64,000 bases of DNA, from NCBI GenBank assembly GCA_963739385.1, contig CAVUAI010000060.1, forward strand, positions 1 through 64,000, in the 5' to 3' direction. The notes beneath the pieces were generated by a model, which ran no database searches, was not told the origin of the DNA, and saw nothing but the letters and a program-made list of their open reading frames with translations. Below, in pieces: positions 16,545-23,428 of this stretch (position 1 is the stretch's first letter; every line of letters starts with the position of its first letter). The DNA comes from VAZQ01 sp963739385. GTDB lineage: Bacteria > Pseudomonadota > Alphaproteobacteria > Rhizobiales > Xanthobacteraceae. A program made the position numbers and the translations under genes.

Positions 16545-16742
16545 ATGCGCAAGACCGGATCGATTGCCGTCGTTGCCGCCGCTTTGATCCTGGCAGGGAT
16601 CGGGGGATGGGGCGCCTCCAACACCCAGGCGGCGCGTGTCGCCACTGCAACCAGTGTTGGGATCAACCCCTTCCAGATGATGACGAATGCTAGGCATCTC
16701 GACACGGAACTCTATCAGGATTTTTCCCTGGTATTCCACTGA
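16545..16742 (+). CDS. small exported protein of unknown function
   Basis: A 65-residue protein starts at ATG 16545 with GGCAGGAG upstream. It has a hydrophobic N-terminal segment (SIAVVAAALILAGIGGWGAS) and a short tail (INPFQMMTNARHLDTELYQD) ending in FSLVFH. Small exported or anchored proteins of this pattern are widespread in Bradyrhizobium and relatives. The only hint of regulation is the CRP-type site upstream. Confidence 0.7.
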   Translation: MRKTGSIAVVAAALILAGIGGWGASNTQAARVATATSVGINPFQMMTNARHLDTELYQDFSLVFH

Positions 16743-16890
16743 AGCCGACGGCCGGCACAGTCGGGACAGCTCCGGCGGGGTTTTTTCCCGAGCGCTACTG
16801 ATCAATCGGCCACGCCAGCGAACTCTCGCGCATGGTGAGCGGCATCAGCGCGGCCGCCTCGCGCTGCAGTGACCAAATGAAAGACGAGGG

Positions 16891-17006
16891 ATGAAATCTC
16901 TGGTCGTCAAGCACTCCGTGGTCATCGCCGGATACAAGACGAGCGTCAGCCTTGAGGATGCCTTCTGGAGAGGGCTGAAGGACATCGCCGGGGAGCGAGA
17001 CATGAC
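16891..17006 (+). pseudogene. RHH_4 ribbon-helix-helix regulator, 3' part lost
   Basis: ATG 16891 starts KSLVVKHSVVIAGYKTSVSL and EDAFWRGLKDIAGERDMT, the N-terminal half of an RHH_4 domain protein. After DMT, where the family continues with LSEL, the sequence changes abruptly to CCGTGGGGGGGGG. The gene has therefore been cut at about 17006, taken here as the left edge of the mobile block. Confidence 0.75.
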
Positions 17007-17045
17007 GCCGTGGGGGGGGGCACCGTCATCGGCGCCGCCGGCCCT

Positions 17046-17658
17046 TCATGGGACGGCCGCGCCTGCCTCGAAAGGGCGGCTGATGCGCTGCACTGTCGAT
17101 GGATTGACGCCAAACCGCTCGGCAATGACCCGTATGCCAGGCCGCCCCGGAGTCCCCAGAGCCTCACGGATTCGTTTCTCCAGCGCAGGGGCTATCGGAA
17201 GGCCGACCAAGCCGCTTCCCCTCGCTCCTGGCCCTCGCAAGCCCGGCGCGGACGCGTTCCTGAATCATCGCGCGCTCGAACTCGGCAAATACGCCCATCA
17301 TCTGAAACATCGCCTTGCCGGCAGGTGTCGTGGTGTCGAGCCCCTGTTGACGCAGGAATAGATCGATCTTGAGTGCGTGCAACTCGGACAGGAAACCGAC
17401 CAAATCCTGCAGGCTGCGGCCTAACCGGTCTACCGACCACGCCATGACCATGTCGAAGTCCCGTCGCGCGGCATCACGGCATAACTTGTCGAACGCCGGT
17501 CGCTTGTCGCGGCCCTTTGCGCCACTGATGCCGTGGTCCCGATAGACCTTGACGATCTCGCAGCCCATGCGACTGGCGATCTCGCGCAGTTCACGCTCTT
17601 GGTTGGCCGTGGTCTGTTCGATGGTGCTGACGCGGAGGTAGATAACCGCTTGGCGCAT
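17046..17658 (-). pseudogene. small serine recombinase (resolvase/invertase), frameshifted before its HTH
   Basis: The N-terminal catalytic domain is complete: AVIYLRVST with the nucleophile serine, VYRDHGISGAKGRDKRPAFD, MVMAWSVDRLGRSLQDLVGF, QQGLDTTTPAGKAMFQMMGV. At GKRLGRP (about 17206) one extra T moves the frame. The natural C-terminus (APALEKRIREALGTPG, IRVIAERFGVNPSTVQRI) then reads in another frame to a TGA at 17046. As it stands the product lacks its DNA-binding HTH. It is probably the recombinase of the mobile block. Confidence 0.8.
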
Positions 17659-17708
17659 GGCTTAGCCTTCCGGTTTGAGGCGCCGAACCATACAATGCAC
17701 AGCGTGGG

Positions 17709-17722
17709 AAAACAGCTGTTTT
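17709..17722. promoter_or_regulatory. 14-bp palindrome upstream of the recombinase
   Basis: AAAACAGCTGTTTT is a perfect palindrome about 50 bp before the recombinase start. A looser one (AAACGGCCGGTTT) lies at about 17748. These could be parts of a res site or an operator. The stretch 17659-17889 contains no gene. Confidence 0.4.
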
Positions 17723-17889
17723 AGCATACAGCAAAAACGATCTGGGAAACGGCCGGTTTTGTTGAGATCATGAAGCATATTTTCGTGAGGGTTTTTCCGT
17801 ACGCCCCTTAATCGTCTACCCGCTTCACTGACAGCGCATGGAGCAGGTCATTCCTTGGAGCAAGAAGCCGATCTGCCCGCTCAAGACAC

Positions 17890-19395
17890 TCAATACGTCA
17901 GCCAATCTCCCGGCCGCTCGGCGGCCCGATAGGGCCGGTAGCCGCTGATGATGTTCTCCGGCTTCGGCGCCTCACGCACCGGAACCCACGGCCGCGACAT
18001 GCAGGCGTAGCGCCATTCGTCGCCAGCATGGTCCTCGCTGTCGGTCATGATGTCTTCGGGCCGGTCCGGATCGTGCTGCAGGAACGGGATGGTCCGGATG
18101 CTGTCGACGCAGGTCGCAAACGTCACAATCATCGGTCGCCTGTCACCGTCGCCCACCAACCGGGAGCGCACCTGATCCCAGCCGCCCATGGCACCGCGCG
18201 CCGGAACGCGGGCGTTGTCGGCATGCCGGAACCACACCTTGCCGCCCGAACCACGGGCGATGCGCTCGGCAATGGACGGGCCGCCGTCTTCCTTGAACGC
18301 GGACGGATCAAGCACGCCATAGGCGATGCTCTCACCCTGCTCGCGCTCAGCGATGCCCTTGCCGACTTCCTCGGCATGAAGCTTCAAGCCCACATTCGGC
18401 TTGCCCGGCCGCATCCCATACCATTCCCGATAACGGACCATGCACCCGCGGGGCAGCACCCGCCCGTCGATGGCATAGTCATCTTGGACGATGACCCACC
18501 ACCCAACCGAGAACGGCGAGGCCGAGCCCCAGTCCATTGAGCGAAACCGCAGCCATTCTGGCGGGACGGCGAACGGCGCGATGACGTGCCGCTTGCTTTC
18601 CCAGCAGTCGAAAAACGCGCCGAGGGTGACACTCCAGTCACCGTCGAGCCATGCCCTGACGAGTTCCTGCGAGCCGGAGGCGCGCAGCCGCTGCTTGTAC
18701 GCCTCAACGTCAATGTATTGGTTATTGTCGACCTTCGACGGAATGAATACCCGTTCGAGCCCAGTCACCGGATCGCAGATGATGCGGTTGCCCAATGGGG
18801 CGGGATCGATGTAACGCTGGCGCACCCATTGGTGTCCCGGCCCGCCAGGGTTTCCCGTCGCACGCAAACCGACTGGCACACCCGCGCCGGAGCGCAGCGT
18901 TGCCATTAATTTCAACACTGGGGCAGGATTTGGGAAGTTGCCGGCTTCCTCGACATAAATCCGCGTGTAGCTGTGGCCTTGATACAGGTCCGCGTCGGCG
19001 TCGCGCTCCAGATAGGCGAACCGCAACCGGGCGCCGTCCGGCGCGCGCCACATCTTTTCGGTTTCGTTGAATTCCCATCGCAGCGGCCCGTAGATCGCCC
19101 GTGAACGTTCGATGGTTTCGACCAACTCCGCGCGCGTACGGCGGACCATCAGCCCAATGGCGTCCTTGCCATAGCGGCTGGCATGAGCGCCGAACTCGCC
19201 GAGCACGCCGTCAGTCTTGCCGCCGCCTCGAGCGCCGCCGAAGAAAATTTCGAACACCTGGCACTTCAGCAGCCGCAATTGCGCAGGGTTGCCACGCGGC
19301 GACCAAGCAACCCTAACCTTGGGCTCGGCGACCATGGCGTCATCTTTTCTTACGCGCCGTCTCTGCGGGCCGAAAGCATCGCGGCGGTCCATCAT
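17890..19395 (-). CDS. phage terminase large subunit (packaging ATPase/nuclease)
   Basis: The 501-residue protein has the terminase ATPase signature: a Walker A at residues 53-61 (GGARGGGKT), MVRRTRAELVETIERSRAIY, and a Walker B (IYVEEAG) after YQGHSYTR. The C-terminal nuclease half includes FRSMDWGSASPFSVGWWVI and YGVLDPSAFKEDGG. ATG 19395 is preferred because it overlaps the stop of the upstream gene (ATGA). An alternative is the Met 20 codons later. It is intact, yet no portal, capsid or tail genes accompany it, so it belongs to a reduced phage-like or satellite-like element. Confidence 0.9.
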   Translation of the reverse strand: MMDRRDAFGPQRRRVRKDDAMVAEPKVRVAWSPRGNPAQLRLLKCQVFEIFFGGARGGGKTDGVLGEFGAHASRYGKDAIGLMVRRTRAELVETIERSRAIYGPLRWEFNETEKMWRAPDGARLRFAYLERDADADLYQGHSYTRIYVEEAGNFPNPAPVLKLMATLRSGAGVPVGLRATGNPGGPGHQWVRQRYIDPAPLGNRIICDPVTGLERVFIPSKVDNNQYIDVEAYKQRLRASGSQELVRAWLDGDWSVTLGAFFDCWESKRHVIAPFAVPPEWLRFRSMDWGSASPFSVGWWVIVQDDYAIDGRVLPRGCMVRYREWYGMRPGKPNVGLKLHAEEVGKGIAEREQGESIAYGVLDPSAFKEDGGPSIAERIARGSGGKVWFRHADNARVPARGAMGGWDQVRSRLVGDGDRRPMIVTFATCVDSIRTIPFLQHDPDRPEDIMTDSEDHAGDEWRYACMSRPWVPVREAPKPENIISGYRPYRAAERPGDWLTY

Positions 19396-19670
19396 TGCAA
19401 CTTATCGGGCTCGTGCTCGTGCTCGATGGCCTCGGCTTCCCATGCCGCATTGTCCATCACCGCCGGTATTTCGATCACGTAGCGATGCGTTATCTCTGCC
19501 TCAAGGGATTGCCTCGACTTGCCCCAGCCACGATCCAGCAAGGCCTCCGCAGCTGCCACGCGGGCAGCATAAGGCGCATGGGGTTCATTCATGATGGCAG
19601 CGAGTGTCTTTACGGCCTTTTTGGTGTGCATTCTTGCCAAAGACGCGATTTCGAGAGGAGTTTTAGCCAT
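19392..19670 (-). CDS. small terminase-associated protein (putative small subunit)
   Basis: ATG 19670 follows CAGGGAAG and gives 92 residues: TPLEIASLARMHTKKAVKTL, NEPHAPYAARVAAAEALLDR, GWGKSRQSLEAEI. The helical Ala-rich body and position directly before and overlapping terL suggest a small terminase-like DNA-binding partner. This is inference from position. Confidence 0.6.
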   Translation of the reverse strand: MAKTPLEIASLARMHTKKAVKTLAAIMNEPHAPYAARVAAAEALLDRGWGKSRQSLEAEITHRYVIEIPAVMDNAAWEAEAIEHEHEPDKLQ

Positions 19671-19851
19671 TTGACTTCCCTGAGGTTGCCGGCAACCGTT
19701 TCCTGCCTCGCCCTCCAATCCATTATTTCACATCATAGTGCAGTTGTACCACAATGCGATACAAGTGGCATGCCCGCGTTCGCCTTGCGATCACCTATGC
19801 CTGACTGCCGTGAATAACGACTATAGGCATATATTCAGTCTCTGGGTTCCC

Positions 19852-19892
19852 TTGCCATTTGGCAATATATCCATTATATATCGCCATATGGC
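19852..19892. promoter_or_regulatory. two palindromic operators before the toxin-antitoxin pair
   Basis: TTGCCATTTGGCAA (19852-19865) is a perfect palindrome. GCCATATGGC (19883-19892) is a second; both share GCCAT-TGGCAA. Their centres are 29 bp apart in an AT-rich stretch just before the antitoxin ATG at 19911. This is the usual arrangement for autoregulation by an Xre-type antitoxin. Confidence 0.65.
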
Positions 19893-19910
19893 AACAGCGG
19901 AAAATAGACA

Positions 19911-20321
19911 ATGGCGCTGACCCGGATCGACACCCAGGCGAGGCCCTTTGCCCCTGAGCCGATCAGTGACGCAGAGGCCGCGGCCATGTTCAGAGCCGCG
20001 CTTAATCTGTTCACCCTTTGGAGGGTCACAGACGAGCAAGCTGCCATCCTGCTAGATCTGTCGCCTCGGACCTTCGCGCGCTGGAAGGCGGGCAAAGTGG
20101 GCCAGATGGGTCGGGACAGCAAGGCACGACTGTCCAACCTAATGGGCATCCATAAGGTGCTAAGGATCCTATTCCGCGAGGCGCCGCGCGGCTATGCGTG
20201 GATCAAGACACCCAACGACGCCTTCGCCGGCCGCTCGGCGTTAGATGTCATGCTGGGCGGAGAGCTCACCGACCTCATGCGGGTGCGCCGCTATCTCGAC
20301 GCGGAGCGCGGGGGCTGGTGA
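19911..20321 (+). CDS. Xre/MbcA/ParS-type antitoxin
   Basis: The 136-residue protein has an N-terminal helix-turn-helix (AAMFRAALNLFTLWRVTDEQ, AILLDLSPRTFARWKAGKVG) and the C-terminal toxin-binding domain (LMGIHKVLRILFREAPRGYA, WIKTPNDAFAGRSALDVML, GELTDLMRVRRYLDAERGGW). It pairs with the RES protein immediately downstream (GTGA overlap). It should neutralise the toxin and repress its own promoter through the two palindromes upstream. Confidence 0.9.
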   Translation: MALTRIDTQARPFAPEPISDAEAAAMFRAALNLFTLWRVTDEQAAILLDLSPRTFARWKAGKVGQMGRDSKARLSNLMGIHKVLRILFREAPRGYAWIKTPNDAFAGRSALDVMLGGELTDLMRVRRYLDAERGGW

Positions 20322-21052
20322 TCGCCCCAGCCGTTGTTCCGACAAGCCGGATCCGTTGGACAGGCGCGCGCCGGATCATCGCGAGCCTCTTTCCGACGAA
20401 CGATCTGTTCGAAGACATCGCAGACCCAGAGGACTGGCCGCTTCTGATTTCCGCGGAACAGAAGACTAATCCACGACTGATGGAGTCGCTCGGGGCAATC
20501 GATCTTGTGCCGCCGGCTCGTCGGGTCGGCGGTCCGGGGGCAAGTTACCTTATGGCGCCATTCACGCACATCAGCACCAACCGCCCGAGCCGCTTTGCGG
20601 ACGGAACCTATGGTGTTCTCTACCTAGCGAAGCGCTTCGAGACCGCGCTGCTGGAAACGATGTATCACTACGCGCGCTTCATGATACGGACCAAAGAGGC
20701 ACCGGGATGGGCGTCGCAATTCCGCGAGCTGGTTATGGATCTCGGCGCGATGTTGCACGACCTGCGCGGGAATGACCCAGCAGTGTCGCCCGTGCTCGAC
20801 CCCAACAGCTACGTCGAGTCCCAAGCGCTTGGTAAGGCTTTGCGCGCCGCGGAGTCCGATGGTCTCGTCTACCCGAGTGTGCGCGATGCCGGCGGACAGT
20901 GCGCAGGGCTCTTCTACCCCGATCTTGTGCGCAATCTGGTTCAGGGCCGCCATCTTGACTACCATTGGGACGGCACGCGCGTGGACCTTTACCGCGAGGC
21001 CGGCACCCGGAAGGTTTTCCGAGTTGATCGGATTGAGGCTGCTATCGGGTGA
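20318..21052 (+). CDS. RES-domain toxin (NAD-degrading type)
   Basis: GTG 20318 overlaps the antitoxin stop, giving a 244-residue toxin. The RES signature residues are visible: Arg92 in NRPSRFADGTYGVLYLA, Glu113 in TALLETMYHYAR and Ser187 in GLVYPSVRDAGGQCAGLFYP. RES toxins paired with Xre antitoxins destroy cellular NAD+ (for example MbcT). The reading frame and key residues are intact, so the pair may stabilise this mobile block or act in abortive phage defence. The latter is inference. Confidence 0.9.
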   Translation: MIAPAVVPTSRIRWTGARRIIASLFPTNDLFEDIADPEDWPLLISAEQKTNPRLMESLGAIDLVPPARRVGGPGASYLMAPFTHISTNRPSRFADGTYGVLYLAKRFETALLETMYHYARFMIRTKEAPGWASQFRELVMDLGAMLHDLRGNDPAVSPVLDPNSYVESQALGKALRAAESDGLVYPSVRDAGGQCAGLFYPDLVRNLVQGRHLDYHWDGTRVDLYREAGTRKVFRVDRIEAAIG

Positions 21053-21302
21053 GTTCGCCGCACCCTTGCTGCAGGTGCAGCGCCTAACGAGAATGCCCAT
21101 TGTCGCTACCGGCGGCGAGCGCCTGCAGGCCCCCTTTCACGGACGGCACCGCAAGCGTATGTCGTGCAGGCGAGGGCCAAGAAGGGGGATGCCGGCCGGG
21201 GTCAGCCCCTGCTAATAGAATCTGCGGCGCGGGGCCGGCCGGCGAGCCGTCGCATCGCCTCACGGTCGCGATACCTGCTCCGCGCGACTCCCGGCGACGG
21301 TC

Positions 21303-22136
21303 ATGACGGATAACGTAGTCTGCAAAGCCTCCACGCGCGAGCGGCAGACAAAGGTGGCCGGCAAGAAGGTACTGGTCGCCGGCGTGGATTTTGCGCCGCC
21401 CGAACCGATAGCATCCGTCCTGCCGCGGATTAAATTAACGCGCAGACAAGAAAAGAAACTTTGGGCACTTGTTTGCAAAGACCGTCGACGTAATCCGAAC
21501 AATGACGCTGAGGCAGAAATGGCGAAGGAAATTTTCGCAGGCGCCGATCTGGCGACCGCGGTGCAATGGGCACTCGAACACTATGTTCGCCATGTCATCT
21601 TTCTCTCTGATGTTCCTAAGTTCCGTCGCAGCCTTAAGACGCGCCAAGACGAAGTTACCCGGTTTCTCGCTACCTTGCCGCAGGAACATGATGCGATTGG
21701 TTATTTTCTTAGGCGGACATACACCGGCGAGATATTCTTGAAGGATCAGTTGCGTCCAACGGACGAGAAATTGGCCGAATTGCAGCAAGCCTGGTCGGAG
21801 AAGCACGGTGTTGCGGCGACAAGAAATAATCTCGCCGAATATCGAAAAACTATCGACGCTGCGAGTTCTCTGCTCTCTGGGACAAAGCCGAGAAACGTAG
21901 CCGTGGAAAATTTTGTTGGATCGCTAGCGCACGCATGGCAAGCGGCGACTGGCGAATGGCCGAAAAGTAGTCGCGACCCGTACAAAAATAGCCGTCAGGC
22001 TGGCCAGTTCGCCGATTTCGTTCGAGCAGCGACCGCGATGCTCCCCTCCAAGTACCGCCCCCCAAGCCTCGATCATGCGATCCGGTCGGTATGCGAACGC
22101 GACAAGGCGCACCGGCCTAAATCAAAGCGCAACTAG
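21303..22136 (+). CDS. hypothetical protein, 277 residues
   Basis: A continuous ORF starts at ATG 21303 after GGCGACGG. It encodes a mostly helical, basic protein with no recognised motif (KLTRRQEKKLWALVCKDRRR, YFLRRTYTGEIFLKDQLRPT, NFVGSLAHAWQAATGEWPKS). GC content is lower than in the neighbours, which fits island cargo. It stands alone between the toxin gene and a terminator. The 250 bases before it hold no gene. Confidence 0.65.
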   Translation: MTDNVVCKASTRERQTKVAGKKVLVAGVDFAPPEPIASVLPRIKLTRRQEKKLWALVCKDRRRNPNNDAEAEMAKEIFAGADLATAVQWALEHYVRHVIFLSDVPKFRRSLKTRQDEVTRFLATLPQEHDAIGYFLRRTYTGEIFLKDQLRPTDEKLAELQQAWSEKHGVAATRNNLAEYRKTIDAASSLLSGTKPRNVAVENFVGSLAHAWQAATGEWPKSSRDPYKNSRQAGQFADFVRAATAMLPSKYRPPSLDHAIRSVCERDKAHRPKSKRN

Positions 22137-22172
22137 GAGAAATCTACCGACCCCGGAGGTCGAGATTTCTCC
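22136..22172 (+). terminator. terminator after the 277-residue hypothetical gene
   Basis: GGAGAAATCT (22136-22145) pairs with AGATTTCTCC (22163-22172), and CGACC/GGTCG extends the stem inward. It begins at the stop codon itself and is followed by TTATG, so the T-run is weak. Confidence 0.7.
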
Positions 22173-22244
22173 TTATGCGCGCGTCGGCCAGATCTCTATT
22201 TAGGCCGGAGTGGCGCCGATGTGGCGTCAGCTAGAGGATTCCTG

Positions 22245-22409
22245 ATGCAATACAACCCTGACGAGGATCGTCGCCTCACGATCCGCCTCGAGGATGATCT
22301 GCGCGAGGCACTGACTGCAGAGGCACGGCAGCAACTGCGCTCGCTGTGCGCCGAGATCAAGTTCCGGCTACGGCAGTCGCTCGAACGGCAGGACGAGGCG
22401 ACGGCGTGA
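22245..22409 (+). CDS. Arc-like ribbon-helix-helix DNA-binding protein
   Basis: ATG 22245 (AGAGGATTCCTG upstream) gives 54 residues: DRRLTIRLEDDLREALTAEA, RQQLRSLCAEIKFRLRQSLE. This is the beta strand-helix-helix pattern of the Arc family, with RLTIRL as the operator-contacting strand. It is probably the regulator of the following island operon. Confidence 0.7.
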   Translation: MQYNPDEDRRLTIRLEDDLREALTAEARQQLRSLCAEIKFRLRQSLERQDEATA

Positions 22410-22444
22410 CTGTCGATAACAACAATTCTCCGCACAAGAAAAAA

Positions 22445-22465
22445 GCCCCGACAGGGGGCCGGGGC
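22445..22465 (+). other. short GC hairpin before the island operon
   Basis: GCCCCG (22445-22450) pairs with CGGGGC (22460-22465), loop ACAGGGGGC. An A-run precedes it and AATTGAAAG follows. It may terminate transcription from the Arc-like gene or shape the leader of the gene at 22485. Confidence 0.35.
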
Positions 22466-22484
22466 GAATTGAAAGATCCTTGCA

Positions 22485-22670
22485 ATGAACACGTACCACA
22501 AGCTCGCCAACGCGGGCAATAGAATTTCCGACGACGAGCGGGATCTTCGCGCCGAGCTCGCGCTGCTGCAGGCGCGCTACGATGGCGGCGCCGTCTGGCC
22601 GGCAATCTACGCTATCATTCGGGCGATCGGAGCCGAGCTCTCGTGGCTTGAGCACGGGGAACGCCCGTGA
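22485..22670 (+). CDS. small hypothetical protein heading the TSCPD operon
   Basis: The 61-residue ORF starts at ATG 22485 with GAAAGATCC upstream. It encodes LANAGNRISDDERDLRAELA and a hydrophobic helix (VWPAIYAIIRAIGAELSWLE). Its stop overlaps the GTG of the TSCPD-like gene. The function is unknown. Confidence 0.55.
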   Translation: MNTYHKLANAGNRISDDERDLRAELALLQARYDGGAVWPAIYAIIRAIGAELSWLEHGERP

Positions 22671-22981
22671 GCGCCCGCCGCCGCCTTCCTATGCGCCGCG
22701 GTGCCGCTGCACTGGATCTCGAGCACGGCGGCCACCGTTTCCGGCTGCAGATCGGCCGTTACCCGGACGGCGTCCTCGGTGAGGTCTTCGTCGATATGCA
22801 CAAGGGCGGCTCGACGCTAGACGCGCTCGCCGCCGACGCCGCCATCCTGATCTCATTACTGCTCCAGCACGGCGCCTCGCCGGCCGAGATCGGCCATGCG
22901 CTGCGGCATGCACCTGACGGGGCGCCCGCCAGCCTGGTCGGCGCCGTCGCTGACCTCTTTCGCGCGGAAGCCGGCCGATGA
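22667..22981 (+). CDS. TSCPD-domain-like protein, second copy
   Basis: This 104-residue protein starts at GTG 22667 inside the previous stop. It aligns along its length with 5836-6147: a basic head ARRRLPMRRG, RYPDGVLGEVFVDMHKGGST, ADAAILISLLLQHGASPAEI, PASLVGAVADLF. It also lacks a Cys-x-x-Cys pair. The paralogous pair shows that two related island modules exist in the window. The role is unknown. Confidence 0.6.
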   Translation: MSARRRLPMRRGAAALDLEHGGHRFRLQIGRYPDGVLGEVFVDMHKGGSTLDALAADAAILISLLLQHGASPAEIGHALRHAPDGAPASLVGAVADLFRAEAGR

Positions 22982-23427
22982 TCCCCACCGGGCCCGAGGC
23001 CTCCAGTGCCAGAACCGATTGGTCGGGTGTGGTCGAGACCGCGCTGGAGCTCATGGTCGCCGCCGGCCTCATTAAGCAGCCGGAGGCTGAAGTCATCAGC
23101 TCTTGGGATGCGCCGTCCTGGCGCCAGGCCGCCGTCGAATATCACAGAAATCGCGCGGGCCGTCTTGCCGTCGAGATCGAGCCGAAGCGACTGGCGCGGC
23201 AGCGCCGGCTCATGGCGGACAGGGTCTCGCTAGAGCACGCCTACTACGACATCAACCGCAGCAATGCGACGCCGGCCGTTACGCTCGACGCCATCAAGCT
23301 GAGCTTGCGCGAGCGCGGCATCAAGGCGCTCTACGAACCGCTCAACCAAGAACGAATCCGGCGGTGCGACCCCGCGGCGCGAGCTCAACTCGACCGTTGG
23401 CTTGCTGATTTCCGTACAGGGAAATGA
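22978..23427 (+). CDS. hypothetical island protein
   Basis: ATG 22978 overlaps the stop before it. The 149-residue protein is helical and charged: WSGVVETALELMVAAGLIKQ, RRLMADRVSLEHAYYDINRS, NATPAVTLDAIKLSLRERGI. It contributes the ribosome-site region of the ATPase gene, whose ATG is two bases after this stop. The family is not recognised; it may be a partner of the ATPase. Confidence 0.55.
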   Translation: MIPTGPEASSARTDWSGVVETALELMVAAGLIKQPEAEVISSWDAPSWRQAAVEYHRNRAGRLAVEIEPKRLARQRRLMADRVSLEHAYYDINRSNATPAVTLDAIKLSLRERGIKALYEPLNQERIRRCDPAARAQLDRWLADFRTGK

Positions 23428-23428
23428 G

